DNA of 64,000 nucleotides from Acetobacter nitrogenifigens DSM 23921 = NBRC 105050 (GCF_000429165.1 NZ_AUBI01000010.1:1-64000); one strand, 5' to 3'; counted from the stretch's first letter, positions 8,901 through 17,491 are shown. Program-made: numbers and translations. The notes: generated by a model not told the origin, from the letters alone.

Positions 8901-9671
8901 CTACAGGGAAACGCCAAGCGATTTAAGAAGCGTCTCGCGCTTATCTTCAAAGACGGGATCGACGTGCTTACGGGGTCGCTCAAGCGCCACCGGCATATCC
9001 ACCCTGATCCTGCCGCGTTCCAGCACAACGGCGCGGTCGGCCAGCAACAGCGCCTCGTCGACGTCGTGAGTGACCAGCAGGACAGCGCAGCGCCGCCGCT
9101 TCCACAATTCTCCGACCAACCCCTGCATTTTCAAACGCGTCAGCGCGTCCAGCGCCGCGAAAGGCTCGTCTAACAGCAAAAACCCGGGCTCCCGGACAAG
9201 CGCGCGCGCGAGCGCTGCGCGCTGCGCCTCGCCACCGGAAAGGGTCAGCGGCCACGCGTCGATCCGGTGCGCGAGTCCGACCTCCTCCAAAATCGCGGCT
9301 GCGCGATCCCGTCCGTCCTTTCCCTCCTGCCCCAGAACAACGTTCTCCCAGACACGCTTCCACGGAAGCAGACGATGCTCCTGAAAGACGACCGAAACTT
9401 CCCGAGGACGCGATACCGCGCCTTCGACGACAGGATCGATACCCGCCAGTGTGCGCAAGAGCGTCGACTTGCCCGAACCGCTATGCCCCAGAAGCGCCAC
9501 GAACTCACCAGGGGCAATAGCGAGATCGAGTCTGTCCAACACCGCAGGGCCGTCCCCAAAGCGTCGCGTCAATCCTTCGACGATCACTGCGACATTGCCG
9601 TCTTCATGGCTCGCAGCATGGACGGATGCAGCGGCAAGTTCGCCCTGCACGCGTTTCAGCGCCGCGCTCAT
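8901..9671 (-). CDS. ABC transporter ATPase, sulfonate type (SsuB-like)
   Basis: A 256-residue cytoplasmic ATPase. Walker A GHSGSGKST lies at about residues 58-66. The Q-loop VVFQEHRLLPWKRVWENV has the LLPW pattern typical of SsuB/TauB/NrtD; the signature LSGGEAQRAALARALV, Walker B FLLLDEPFAAL and switch His LLVTHDVDEAL follow. It overlaps the permease stop by 4 bases, so the pair is translationally coupled. Substrate is inferred only from the family. Confidence 0.9.
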   Translation of the reverse strand: MSAALKRVQGELAAASVHAASHEDGNVAVIVEGLTRRFGDGPAVLDRLDLAIAPGEFVALLGHSGSGKSTLLRTLAGIDPVVEGAVSRPREVSVVFQEHRLLPWKRVWENVVLGQEGKDGRDRAAAILEEVGLAHRIDAWPLTLSGGEAQRAALARALVREPGFLLLDEPFAALDALTRLKMQGLVGELWKRRRCAVLLVTHDVDEALLLADRAVVLERGRIRVDMPVALERPRKHVDPVFEDKRETLLKSLGVSL

Positions 9672-10504
9672 CGCGTCGCTCCTCGCGCCAGCGGACGCCA
9701 GACGAGAAGCTTCGCTTCAAGGAAACGAACGATCTGATCGGAAAGCAAACCGAGGACGCCATAAACCAGCAAGCCGACCATAATGATGTCTGTTCGGAGG
9801 AAGTCTTCCGCGTCCATCATCATATGACCGATGCCGCTTTCCGCGTTCACCTGTTCGGCGACCACCAACATCAGCCACGATACGCCGACAGCGTAGCGAA
9901 CGCCGATGAGAAGATCCGGTAACGCGCCCGGCAAGATCACATTACGGATCGTGTCCAGACGGGATAGGCCCAGTGTACGGGTCATTTCCAGCAACTTCGG
10001 ATCGATCGATCGCACGCCCTTGTGGAGGTTCAGGTAAATCGGAAACGTGGCCCCAAGCGCGACGAGGAGCACTTTCGGCGTCTCACCGATGCCGAACCAC
10101 AGAATGAACAGCGGCACGAGCGCCAGTGCGGGCAACGTGCGCATGATCTGCAGCGGCGCATCGACCAGATCCTCCCCGACGCGCGAAAGTCCGGAGAACA
10201 GGGCCAACGTCACGCCGACGACCGCCGCAATACTGAACCCAGCGCCCGCGCGCAGCAGGGACACGCCAAGATTCGATGTCAGCGTCCCGTCAGCGATGAG
10301 AGAGGCTGCAGTCTGCGCAATCTGCCACGGCGACGCGACGAGGCGCGTCGACACGAAGCCGGAAGCGCATGCGGCCTGCCATACCGCAACAAGAAGTAGG
10401 GGCGACAGATACCGACGAAAACGCCCCAGTTCCCGAAGGGTGATCCGCCCGCTGGCTCCTTGAGATCGCCCTCGGGACGCTATGCTTATGAGGGTTTCCG
10501 ACAT
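9668..10504 (-). CDS. ABC transporter permease, sulfonate type (SsuC-like)
   Basis: Inner-membrane permease of 278 residues. Several hydrophobic segments flank the cytoplasmic EAA loop (DPKLLEMTRTLGLSRLDTI...LPGALP), which contacts the ATPase. ATG 10504 (MSETLIS) was chosen over an in-frame start 15 codons upstream because it follows the likely minus-strand -10 box at 10548-10553. It is the first gene of a permease-ATPase pair and is divergent from the second binding-protein gene. Confidence 0.87.
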   Translation of the reverse strand: MSETLISIASRGRSQGASGRITLRELGRFRRYLSPLLLVAVWQAACASGFVSTRLVASPWQIAQTAASLIADGTLTSNLGVSLLRAGAGFSIAAVVGVTLALFSGLSRVGEDLVDAPLQIMRTLPALALVPLFILWFGIGETPKVLLVALGATFPIYLNLHKGVRSIDPKLLEMTRTLGLSRLDTIRNVILPGALPDLLIGVRYAVGVSWLMLVVAEQVNAESGIGHMMMDAEDFLRTDIIMVGLLVYGVLGLLSDQIVRFLEAKLLVWRPLARGATR

Positions 10505-10547
10505 GTTTCGCGCTCCGATTTCCACGTTCAGGGCGCGACGGTAGTGC

Positions 10548-10597
10548 ATTATATACGACCTTGAATGTTAAATTAATTAATCACATTCATTGATGTG
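10548..10597. promoter_or_regulatory. Divergent promoter/operator region between ssuC-like and second binding-protein gene
   Basis: On the minus strand TATAAT occupies 10553-10548. An AT-rich stretch with TTAATTAAT follows, and then an inverted repeat CACAT-N6-ATGTG at 10582-10597. The arrangement suggests one regulator controlling both transcription units, but the regulator is unknown. Confidence 0.35.
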
Positions 10598-10695
10598 TTT
10601 TATTTGCCCCCTTTCCCGTCGGTTGGCACTCTCCCGACAGCAAGCCGTCCACAGGCGATGTCACCAACTGCCGGAACAATTCAGGACCGCCCTTA

Positions 10696-11646
10696 ATGCC
10701 GCGCCCATTCTTGCATGCAGCCAATTTCCTCCTCGCCTTCGCGGTCGCTCTGACAATCACGGCGACAGCGGCGTGCGCGGAGGACGAACTGGTCGTCGCC
10801 GACCAGAGGGGGCTTCAGAAGGCGGTCCTGCAGGCGTCGAAGGCCGATCAGAATCTGCCATACCGCCTGCGCTGGGTTGAATTCGACGCCGCAGCGCCGC
10901 TGCTGCAGGCCTTGGGCGCCGGGGCGGTGGACACGGGGGTCGCTGGCGACGGGCCGTTCCTCTTCGCCTGGGGCGCCGGGCAGCCGATCAAGGCCGCTTA
11001 CTGGCTCCCCCCGAGGGGCGCGGGCCATACGACCGCCGTCGTGACAGGCGAGCATTCCTCGATACGCACACCAGCAGACCTGTCTGGCAAGATCATCGCG
11101 ACGGGGCGCGGCTCCATCGGTCATTTGTTGCTGCTGCGTCTGATCCAGACCGGCGCGATTCCGGCTCCCGCCCCCCGTATCGTGTTTCTGCCTCCAGCGC
11201 AGGCGAAAGCGGCGCTGGACAGCGGCGCAGTCGACGCGTGGTCGACATGGGAGCCGTATGTGTCCCTCAACCTTGTGCAAAATCATGGACACGTGGTCGC
11301 CGACGGGCAGACCGTGCTGCCCAACAACAGTTTCCTGGTCGCAACTGACTCCGCTCTGCAGAACAAGCGGGCCTTGCTGACCGATTTCTATCGTCGCGTC
11401 AGCGAGGCTTCGCGCTGGGCGGAAAACCACCAGAGCGAATACGCGGCCATCCTGTCACGCCAGACGGGAATGCCGCAGGATGTTTCCGTGGCTGTGGCGA
11501 AGGAGCTGATCTCCACCCCCGGCCCCGTCAACCCTTCCGTCGTTCAGGCTGAACAGGCGACGCTCGACGCCTATCACGCCGCCAATCTTGTCGACCATGG
11601 CGGTCCGGTCGCCGCCGCGTTCATCACTGGTTTCGCCGCGCCGTGA
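10696..11646 (+). CDS. ABC transporter substrate-binding protein, aliphatic sulfonate type (second copy)
   Basis: A 316-residue periplasmic binding protein with a Sec signal (about residues 1-28, ending ATAACA before EDE). It has the family pattern: an ALGAGAVDTGVAGDGPFLFAW ligand region, IRTPADLSGKIIATGRGSIG, and DSGAVDAWSTWEPYVS, as in SsuA. Its stop overlaps the ATG of the flavoprotein gene by 4 bases, so uptake and redox genes are translationally coupled. It lacks its own permease and ATPase here; the divergent pair at 8901-10504 could serve it. Confidence 0.83.
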   Translation: MPRPFLHAANFLLAFAVALTITATAACAEDELVVADQRGLQKAVLQASKADQNLPYRLRWVEFDAAAPLLQALGAGAVDTGVAGDGPFLFAWGAGQPIKAAYWLPPRGAGHTTAVVTGEHSSIRTPADLSGKIIATGRGSIGHLLLLRLIQTGAIPAPAPRIVFLPPAQAKAALDSGAVDAWSTWEPYVSLNLVQNHGHVVADGQTVLPNNSFLVATDSALQNKRALLTDFYRRVSEASRWAENHQSEYAAILSRQTGMPQDVSVAVAKELISTPGPVNPSVVQAEQATLDAYHAANLVDHGGPVAAAFITGFAAP

Positions 11647-13289
11647 GCGACCGGGTCCGAACATATGACACGGACGTCCTGATCATCGGCGGCGGGCTGG
11701 CCGGATGTTGGGCCGCGATCTCGGCTAGGCGGGCCGGAGTCCGGGCCATCGTCGCAGAAAAAGGGTATTGCGGAACATCCGGCGTGGCCGCCTCCGCCGG
11801 TCCCGGACACTGGTTCGTTCCTCCCGAAGCACGGTTGCGGGAAGAAGCGATCGCTCGTCGAATGGCGGGTGCCCAAGGGTTGGGCGACGCGCGATGGATG
11901 GAGCGCATCATAGACCAAACGTATCGGACTCTCCCCGATATCGGCACGCATTATCATTACACGCCAGACGATTCCGGCGCCATTCGGCGGCACGCCTTGC
12001 GGGGGCCGGAATATCTCCGCGCCCTCCGCGAGAAGGCCCTTGCTGCGGGCGCGATCCTGCTCGACCACAGCCCCGCCTTGCAGCTTCTTGCACGCCGCGA
12101 CGGCCGTGTTTCCGGCGCGCGCGGCGTCTCCCGGCAAGGCGCCGGGGACGAGTGGCTGGTGCGGGCCGGCGCGGTGGTTCTCGCAACGGGAGGCTGCGCG
12201 TTCCGCTCGCACCTTCTGGGCGGTTCGAACAATACCGGCGACGGCCTGCTGATGGCGGTCGAAGCCGGCGCGGCGTTGTCCGGGATGGAATTCTCTTCCT
12301 TCTTTACTGTCGCCCCCGCAAACACGCCGCTGTCCCGCGCGATGATTTTCAGTTTCGCACGATATTACGACACGCAGGGGCGTGAGATCGCCAAACCCGC
12401 AGCGCCAAACGATCACAGTGCTATCGCCGTTGCGCTGCAAGGCGGGCCGGTCCTGTGCGACCTGTCGGCGACGCCGGAGATCGTCCGTCGTCAGCTGCCC
12501 CAGATCTCTCCGAACGTGACGCTCACATTTCGCAGGCTCGGAATAGATCCTTTCACGCAACGCTTTCCAATCTCGTTGCTGGGCGAGGGGACGATACGTG
12601 GCGTAGGCGGCGTGCGCGTCACAGGAGAAGACGCCGGAACTGGCGTGCCCGGCTTGTACGTGGCGGGTGACGTCGCGTCGCGAGAGCCCGTAACAGGACC
12701 GGTCACCGGCGGAGGCGCCGTCAACGCCGCATGGGCTTTAGCGTCAGGTTGCATCGCAGCCGAAGCCGCTGCTCGCAGCGCGCTGGAAAACCCTTTGGCC
12801 CAGCGATCGATTTTAGAGCCTCTGGGTGACGCCGGATTGTCGACGCGACGTGACCGCACGAATTCGTCGACGACGCGATCCGCGTTTGCGACCACGCTGT
12901 CGACAGGCCCGACGCGCCTGGACGTCAGCGCTTCGAGCGAAGTCGAGATCGTCCTGCGTGAGGAAATGCTGTCCCCGACGCGTCAGTACTTCAGGAGCGC
13001 CGATACGCTCGCCGCAGCTTCCACGCGCCTCTCCGCCGCATGGGGCGCGTTACGCGACGCGACGCCTCCTTCCGCCGAACCGCGCGAACGCCAGCGGTTT
13101 CGAGAGCTTGCCGCCATGACCGCAACCGCGCGCTGGTGCGTCGCAAGCGCCGCGGCGCGCACGGGAAGTCTCGGCATGCACCGCCGCACCGACAGCAGCA
13201 CTAACGGAAGCGACGTTCCGGCTTATGTAATTTCGGGCGGCGCAGACGCCGTCTGGACGCGTCGCCAGGCTGCCGGAACCGTCTCATGA
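11643..13289 (+). CDS. FAD-dependent oxidoreductase, fumarate reductase/AprA-like flavoprotein
   Basis: A 548-residue cytosolic flavoprotein of the succinate dehydrogenase/fumarate reductase/adenylylsulfate reductase alpha superfamily. The N-terminal dinucleotide motif DVLIIGGGLAGCWAAISA is followed by the AEKG ribose-binding position, and GVPGLYVAGDVASREPVTG with GGGAVNAAWALASGC forms the C-terminal FAD clamp. No signal peptide is present. The gene is sandwiched between a sulfonate-type binding protein (4-base overlap) and a ferredoxin (4-base overlap), so it very likely forms a complex with the ferredoxin, like AprAB. The reaction is not known; a role in organosulfur breakdown is inferred from context. 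Confidence 0.82.
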   Translation: MSDRVRTYDTDVLIIGGGLAGCWAAISARRAGVRAIVAEKGYCGTSGVAASAGPGHWFVPPEARLREEAIARRMAGAQGLGDARWMERIIDQTYRTLPDIGTHYHYTPDDSGAIRRHALRGPEYLRALREKALAAGAILLDHSPALQLLARRDGRVSGARGVSRQGAGDEWLVRAGAVVLATGGCAFRSHLLGGSNNTGDGLLMAVEAGAALSGMEFSSFFTVAPANTPLSRAMIFSFARYYDTQGREIAKPAAPNDHSAIAVALQGGPVLCDLSATPEIVRRQLPQISPNVTLTFRRLGIDPFTQRFPISLLGEGTIRGVGGVRVTGEDAGTGVPGLYVAGDVASREPVTGPVTGGGAVNAAWALASGCIAAEAAARSALENPLAQRSILEPLGDAGLSTRRDRTNSSTTRSAFATTLSTGPTRLDVSASSEVEIVLREEMLSPTRQYFRSADTLAAASTRLSAAWGALRDATPPSAEPRERQRFRELAAMTATARWCVASAAARTGSLGMHRRTDSSTNGSDVPAYVISGGADAVWTRRQAAGTVS

Positions 13290-13627
13290 TTACTTCTCTC
13301 GACATTGAGCGTTGCACCGCCTGCAATCAGTGCGTCGCAACATGCCCGCGCGACGTCTTCGAAAAGACGGAGCATATACCGACGATCGCCCGTCCGCAGG
13401 ACTGCCAGACATGCTTCCTCTGTGAACTTTACTGCACGGCGGACGCACTTTTTGTTCATCCTGAAGCCGAACCTGCGATGGCGGCGCGCCTCACGCCGTC
13501 AGACATAACGCCTCTGCTCGGCGAATACCGGCGGGAGTCGGGATGGGACGAATGGAGCGAAAACCCGCGCTACGCCAACCAGCACTGGCGTATGGAGGAC
13601 GTGTTCAGGCTCGCCCGCGATGGATGA
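13286..13627 (+). CDS. 2[4Fe-4S] ferredoxin-like subunit (AprB-like partner of the flavoprotein)
   Basis: A 113-residue iron-sulfur protein. Two complete cluster motifs are visible, CTACNQCVATCP near residue 10 and CQTCFLCELYC near residue 40. A C-terminal tail of about 60 residues, rich in Trp, Tyr and Arg, may wrap the partner subunit as the AprB tail does. The ATG overlaps the stop of the flavoprotein gene by 4 bases. It probably passes electrons to or from the flavin of its neighbour. Confidence 0.85.
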   Translation: MITSLDIERCTACNQCVATCPRDVFEKTEHIPTIARPQDCQTCFLCELYCTADALFVHPEAEPAMAARLTPSDITPLLGEYRRESGWDEWSENPRYANQHWRMEDVFRLARDG

Positions 13628-13721
13628 CCTCTTACCGATCAGCCGCGCCGACCTGCAATATGAAGCGCCCGTCGTCGACGTATTCTGTTATCGTCCTGCC
13701 AGCACTGCTTATCAGCAATGA
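13620..13721 (+). CDS. Small ORF of 33 codons between ferredoxin and dehydrogenase genes
   Basis: The frame starts with an ATG overlapping the ferredoxin stop by 8 bases and encodes a peptide beginning MDDLLPISRADLQYE and ending ASTAYQQ, with one Cys. Coupled translation from the ferredoxin ribosome is possible. It is followed by a strong hairpin at 13775-13793, so it could be a leader peptide. There is no recognisable family, and it may be fortuitous. Confidence 0.3.
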   Translation: MDDLLPISRADLQYEAPVVDVFCYRPASTAYQQ

Positions 13722-13774
13722 CTGCTTCGGCCTTTCATCGTGACCTTTTGGAACGTCACAACCACCGTCCTTCA

Positions 13775-13793
13775 CGCCCGCGACACGCGGGCG
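13775..13793 (+). promoter_or_regulatory. GC-rich hairpin before the acyl-CoA dehydrogenase-like gene
   Basis: CGCCCGCG and CGCGGGCG form a perfect 8-bp stem with a 3-base loop, ending 24 bases before the ATG and 9 bases before the AAGGAG ribosome site. No T run follows. It could slow or attenuate transcription or stabilise the downstream message. Confidence 0.35.
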
Positions 13794-13816
13794 GCGCGAC
13801 ACAAGGAGATCGCTCG

Positions 13817-14977
13817 ATGAATGTGCTCACACCCCGACTGCATCGCCCGTCGGACGCGATCGAAGCTGCGTTGGACAGGCTGGTTCCGATCTTCGCTGAA
13901 CGTGCTCCAGCATACGATCGCAGCGGAAAGATCGCGCTGGACAATCTTCTCGACCTGAAGGAAGCCGGACTGCTTGCTCTCGCGTTGCCGCACGACAAGG
14001 GCGGCACGGGCATAGGCGTGACCGAAATCTCGAAGATCGTCGGACGTGTAGCGACCGGCGATCCGACGACGGCGCTGATCCTTGCGATGCAATATCTTCA
14101 GACGGGCGCTATCGCGCGTGCCTCGGGCTGGTCGGAAGAGGTTCGCGACGAGGTGTTCGCCAGCGTCGTGCGCGACGGGGCTCTGGTGAACGCACTGCGC
14201 GTCGAGCCGGAACTTGGCACCCCCGCACGGGGCGGGTTGCCCGCCACAACGGTCCGTCGTGAAGGCGGACGTTTCCTGATCAGCGGTCGCAAGATCTTTT
14301 CCACCGGATCGACCGCCCTTCGCTGGGGCGTCGTCTGGTCCCGTACCGACGAGGAAACGCCGCGCGTGGGGCAGGTTCTTGTGCCGCTGGATCTCCCGGG
14401 CGTGCGGATCGAAGAAAGCTGGCGTCATATGGGCATGCGCGCGACCGCCAGCCACACGATTGTTTTCGAGGACGTGGAAATCCCGGAACGTTACCTCGTG
14501 TCGCTGAAGGCGCCGGGCGCGTCCGTCGACGAAGCCGTCGCGTTGGCGAGCTGGCACGCCATCGTCATCGGCGCGCTCTACGACGGCGTGGCGCGCACGG
14601 CCCGCGACTGGCTGGTCGGCTACCTGAAAGAACGCACCCCGGCCAATCTGGGCGCGCCTTTGGCCAGCCTGCCGCGCTTTCATGCCCTGCTGGGCGAGAT
14701 TGACGCATTGCTGCTCACCAATCGCGCATTGATCGAACACGGGCTGGCGCGCGAAGCCGCTGGAGAACGAGGCGACGCCGACGCTGGCCTGATCAAATAC
14801 ACGGTGACGGAGAACGCCATCGCCGCCGTCGGCAAAGCGGTCGCGGCGATCGGAAATCCGGCGCTCAGTCAGGACAATCCACTCGAACGTCACTATCGGG
14901 ACGTGCTGTGCGGACGCATTCACACGCCGCAGGGGGATTCAGCGCTCGGCGGGGCGGGACGGCTCGCTCTCACCTGA
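13817..14977 (+). CDS. Acyl-CoA dehydrogenase-family flavoprotein (SfnB/DszC-type, sulfur acquisition context)
   Basis: A 386-residue flavoprotein. The acyl-CoA dehydrogenase fold is seen in DLKEAGLLALALPHDKGG near the N-terminus, the middle beta-domain with GRFLISGRKIFSTGS, the phrase WRHMGMRATASHTIVFEDV, and the C-terminal RHYRDVLCGRIHTPQGD-like end (ERHYRDVLCGRIHTP). ATG 13817 follows a good AAGGAG. In sulfur-scavenging clusters such proteins are usually flavin-dependent monooxygenases or desulfurization enzymes rather than beta-oxidation enzymes; that role is inferred here from neighbours. Confidence 0.8.
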   Translation: MNVLTPRLHRPSDAIEAALDRLVPIFAERAPAYDRSGKIALDNLLDLKEAGLLALALPHDKGGTGIGVTEISKIVGRVATGDPTTALILAMQYLQTGAIARASGWSEEVRDEVFASVVRDGALVNALRVEPELGTPARGGLPATTVRREGGRFLISGRKIFSTGSTALRWGVVWSRTDEETPRVGQVLVPLDLPGVRIEESWRHMGMRATASHTIVFEDVEIPERYLVSLKAPGASVDEAVALASWHAIVIGALYDGVARTARDWLVGYLKERTPANLGAPLASLPRFHALLGEIDALLLTNRALIEHGLAREAAGERGDADAGLIKYTVTENAIAAVGKAVAAIGNPALSQDNPLERHYRDVLCGRIHTPQGDSALGGAGRLALT

Positions 14978-15220
14978 TACGCAGGGGGCGATCTTCGCCG
15001 CGCTGGGCGCAGGTATAAATCGAGACATCTGTCGGACGGTTTTCAACACGAAACCGGGTCTTCTCTCTTCGAACTGGTCGATGACTGACACTTCGCGCGC
15101 CCGATAACGTCCTGACAACCGGCAAGAATTATCCTTAACGTCAGTGCCGAAGCTTGAGTCTGACGGATATCGATCCGCCGTGCACAATGAGGCCAGCTTT
15201 TGTTAAACACGGCGACAACG

Positions 15221-15601
15221 CTATATTTTTTTGTCAGATCTCGATAATTTCTCCCTTTTGTAGTGATCAAGTTTTGTCTTTATAAAAGCCTCGACCTCCT
15301 GAAGAACTTTCAACTTGCCCCTGATTACGTCGAGCCGCTCCTCAAGAAAGACAACCGTTTGTTCAGGCGTGAGGTTCGCAGCGCCATGCGCTTTCAGCAG
15401 CGGCCCAATCTCCTTGAGCGAAAAACCAAGGCGTTGCGCCTGACGCACTTTTTCTATCGTGGTCAGCACGGCAGGGTCATATTCGCGATAGACGCGACTT
15501 CCGGCCCGCCGCTCGGTCGAGGCGATCAGGCCTATCTCTTCGTAATGACGGACGCCGTCCTTTGACAGGCCAGCGATCCTCGCCACTTCACTGATCAGCA
15601 T
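15221..15601 (-). CDS. MerR-family transcriptional regulator
   Basis: A 126-residue regulator. The N-terminal winged helix-turn-helix is MLISEVARIAGLSKDGVRHYEEIGLI, followed by RVYREYDP and the coiled dimerization helix containing LGFSLKEIGPLL. There is no Cys cluster typical of metal sensors, so the signal is probably an organic compound or redox. It is divergent from the SDR gene; the shared intergenic region carries a MerR-type operator inside a 19-base promoter spacer. Confidence 0.9.
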   Translation of the reverse strand: MLISEVARIAGLSKDGVRHYEEIGLIASTERRAGSRVYREYDPAVLTTIEKVRQAQRLGFSLKEIGPLLKAHGAANLTPEQTVVFLEERLDVIRGKLKVLQEVEAFIKTKLDHYKREKLSRSDKKI

Positions 15602-15611
15602 TGCGCGCCTC

Positions 15612-15642
15612 TTGACTGTGGGGTTTCCCTACAGATTATCTG
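15612..15642 (+). promoter_or_regulatory. MerR-type promoter with operator in a 19-base spacer
   Basis: TTGACT (15612-15617) and TATCTG (15637-15642) are 19 bases apart, the over-long spacing MerR proteins untwist. Within lies CTGTGGGGTTTCCCTACAG (15616-15634), a dyad with one mismatch. It reads toward the SDR gene and starts 10 bases from the MerR start codon. Confidence 0.75.
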
Positions 15643-15681
15643 AATGGCCATGTGAATAAAACTGCATGGAGTGACACTGAC

Positions 15682-16500
15682 ATGGCCAATGTTTCCAAAC
15701 CCGTCGCCCTCGTATCGGGCGCATCGTCCGGCATCGGCAAGGACATAGCCCTGCGCCTTATCCGGGAAGGCTACGTCGTCTACGGCGGCGCACGCCGCGT
15801 CGGAAATATGGCGGATATCGAAGCTGTCGGCGGTCACGCCATTGCGCTGGACGTCACCGACGACGCTTCAATGACGCAGGCGATCAGCCGGATCATGCAC
15901 GAACAACGTCGTCTCGACGTGCTGGTCAACGGTGCCGGCTACGGCCAATACGGAGCGCTGGAAGACGTGCCGATGACGGAAGCCCGCCGTCAGATGGAGA
16001 CGAACCTGATCGGAGCCGCCCGGCTTGTTCAGCTTTGTCTTCCTCATATGCGCGCCGCTGGCGACGGCGCGATCCTCAATATTTCCTCGATCGGGGGAAA
16101 GTTCGCGCTGCCGCTCGGCGGTTGGTACCATGCCTCCAAGTTCGCTCTTGAGGGATATTCAGACGCGCTGCGGAATGAAGTGCGCCAGTTCGGGATCGAG
16201 GTGATCGTGATCGAGCCCGGCGGAATAGCCTCAGAATGGGAGAGCATCGCAGCGGATGAAGCCGCACGCCTTTCGGGCGGCGGCGCCTACGCTGCGATGG
16301 TCGAGAAATTCCGCAACATGCGGGGCAAGCGTCAGGCTCCGCCGCCCGCAGTAGTGTCCAATCTGGTTGCCCGAGCGTTAAACGCACGACGCCCGGCCAC
16401 CCGGTATAGTGGCGGGCTTATGGCGCGGCCGTTATTGTTCCTGCGGCGTCACCTGTCCGACCGGATGTTCGACCGCCTTATCATGTCAGCTTTTCGCTGA
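15682..16500 (+). CDS. Short-chain dehydrogenase/reductase (MerR-controlled)
   Basis: A 272-residue NAD(P)-dependent oxidoreductase of the classical SDR type. The cofactor loop SGASSGIG, LVNGAGYG, catalytic Ser in NISSIGG and YHASK (Tyr and Lys) are all present, and IEPGGIASEW follows. The ATG at 15682 is preferred over 15652 because GGAG lies 11 bases upstream, and the MerR-type promoter would start transcription near 15650. Its substrate is unknown; family members of this length often act on aldehydes or ketones. Confidence 0.88.
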   Translation: MANVSKPVALVSGASSGIGKDIALRLIREGYVVYGGARRVGNMADIEAVGGHAIALDVTDDASMTQAISRIMHEQRRLDVLVNGAGYGQYGALEDVPMTEARRQMETNLIGAARLVQLCLPHMRAAGDGAILNISSIGGKFALPLGGWYHASKFALEGYSDALRNEVRQFGIEVIVIEPGGIASEWESIAADEAARLSGGGAYAAMVEKFRNMRGKRQAPPPAVVSNLVARALNARRPATRYSGGLMARPLLFLRRHLSDRMFDRLIMSAFR

Positions 16501-16548
16501 CCCGCCCCCCCGCGGCGGCGTATGCAAAACCGAACAAGGATATGCACA

Positions 16549-16941
16549 ATGATTCAGATTGATCGCCTCGATCACCTGGTTCTGACCGTCGCGGATATCG
16601 AAAAAACATGCGCATTCTACCGGGACGTTCTCGGCTTCGAAATCGTCACGTTCGGAACGGGACGCAAAGCTCTGCAATTCGGACTCCAGAAATTCAATCT
16701 TCATCAGGTCGGCCATGAATTCGAGCCAAAGGCGCACAAACCCACATCGGGTTCCGCCGATCTTTGCATCATCGCCACAACACCCATCGAGGACGTGATC
16801 GTCGAACTGATCAGACTGAAAATAGTCATCGAGGAAGGCCCGGTAGAGCGAACAGGGGCCAACGGCCCCATCCGGTCCGTTTATATTCGTGACCCGGATC
16901 TAAACCTGATCGAAATTTCGAATTATCGGCTCGCGACGTGA
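16549..16941 (+). CDS. VOC-family (glyoxalase/bleomycin-resistance fold) protein
   Basis: A 130-residue small metalloenzyme-type protein. LDHLVLTVADIEKTCAFYRD opens the first beta-alpha-beta module, with the first metal His; FNLHQVG gives a second His, and YIRDPDLNLIEISNY ends with the usual metal Glu. ATG 16549 follows AAGGA at about 11 bases and gives a standard N-terminus. It lies 48 bases after the SDR and may belong to the same MerR-controlled unit, perhaps for detoxifying an electrophile. Substrate unknown. Confidence 0.83.
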   Translation: MIQIDRLDHLVLTVADIEKTCAFYRDVLGFEIVTFGTGRKALQFGLQKFNLHQVGHEFEPKAHKPTSGSADLCIIATTPIEDVIVELIRLKIVIEEGPVERTGANGPIRSVYIRDPDLNLIEISNYRLAT

Positions 16942-17491
16942 CCCGGCGATGACGGTGCAGGCAGGTCGTCCGAGCAATTTCGACATACCAACTCTCTTCC
17001 CGTCGCCAAATCGCAACCGGAATCGTAAAATTTAAGACGATCACTTGAGACGTCGCTCTATAAATCAAGCCACGCTCGACGAAGCGGCGTCACTGGCCCT
17101 GCAGATTTTGATGTCCAGTTGTCCCTGCTGAGAGACCCATTCTGGCTTTTCAAATCGCTCGGACCTGCCTGACTCAGACGTGTTCCAACTTCAGTAACGG
17201 CCTCTTCCCAGCCCCCAACCTGCGCTGAAGTCCAATCCGGGGGCGCATACGACCGTCGCGCAGCACACATCGAACGTGGCTCGAACGTCGCGTCGTATGC
17301 GCCCTCCTGCCGTTCGAAAAAAATCTTTTTTATCAATATTTTAATGCGAGAAAATCATTTTCACCACCTGAAATAGTTAATTATATAAACACTTGTTAAA
17401 TGTATTAATTTGGTCCATATATATTTATATAACTTACATTTTAAGTGATTTATTCGACGCGCGACAACCCGCGTCATCAGGAGACGTCCCC
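16942..17491. other. Intergenic region before the LysR gene
   Basis: A 550-base stretch without a convincing gene. It contains a 13-bp perfect inverted repeat (17241-17253 and 17292-17304, listed separately). After about 17310 it becomes strikingly AT-rich up to the LysR start, which probably includes that gene's promoter. Confidence 0.5.
17241..17304. repeat. 13-bp perfect inverted repeat with 38-base loop
   Basis: GGGCGCATACGAC (17241-17253) is repeated inverted as GTCGTATGCGCCC (17292-17304). It could form a long hairpin or be a decayed mobile-element end; nothing nearby identifies it. Confidence 0.55.
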
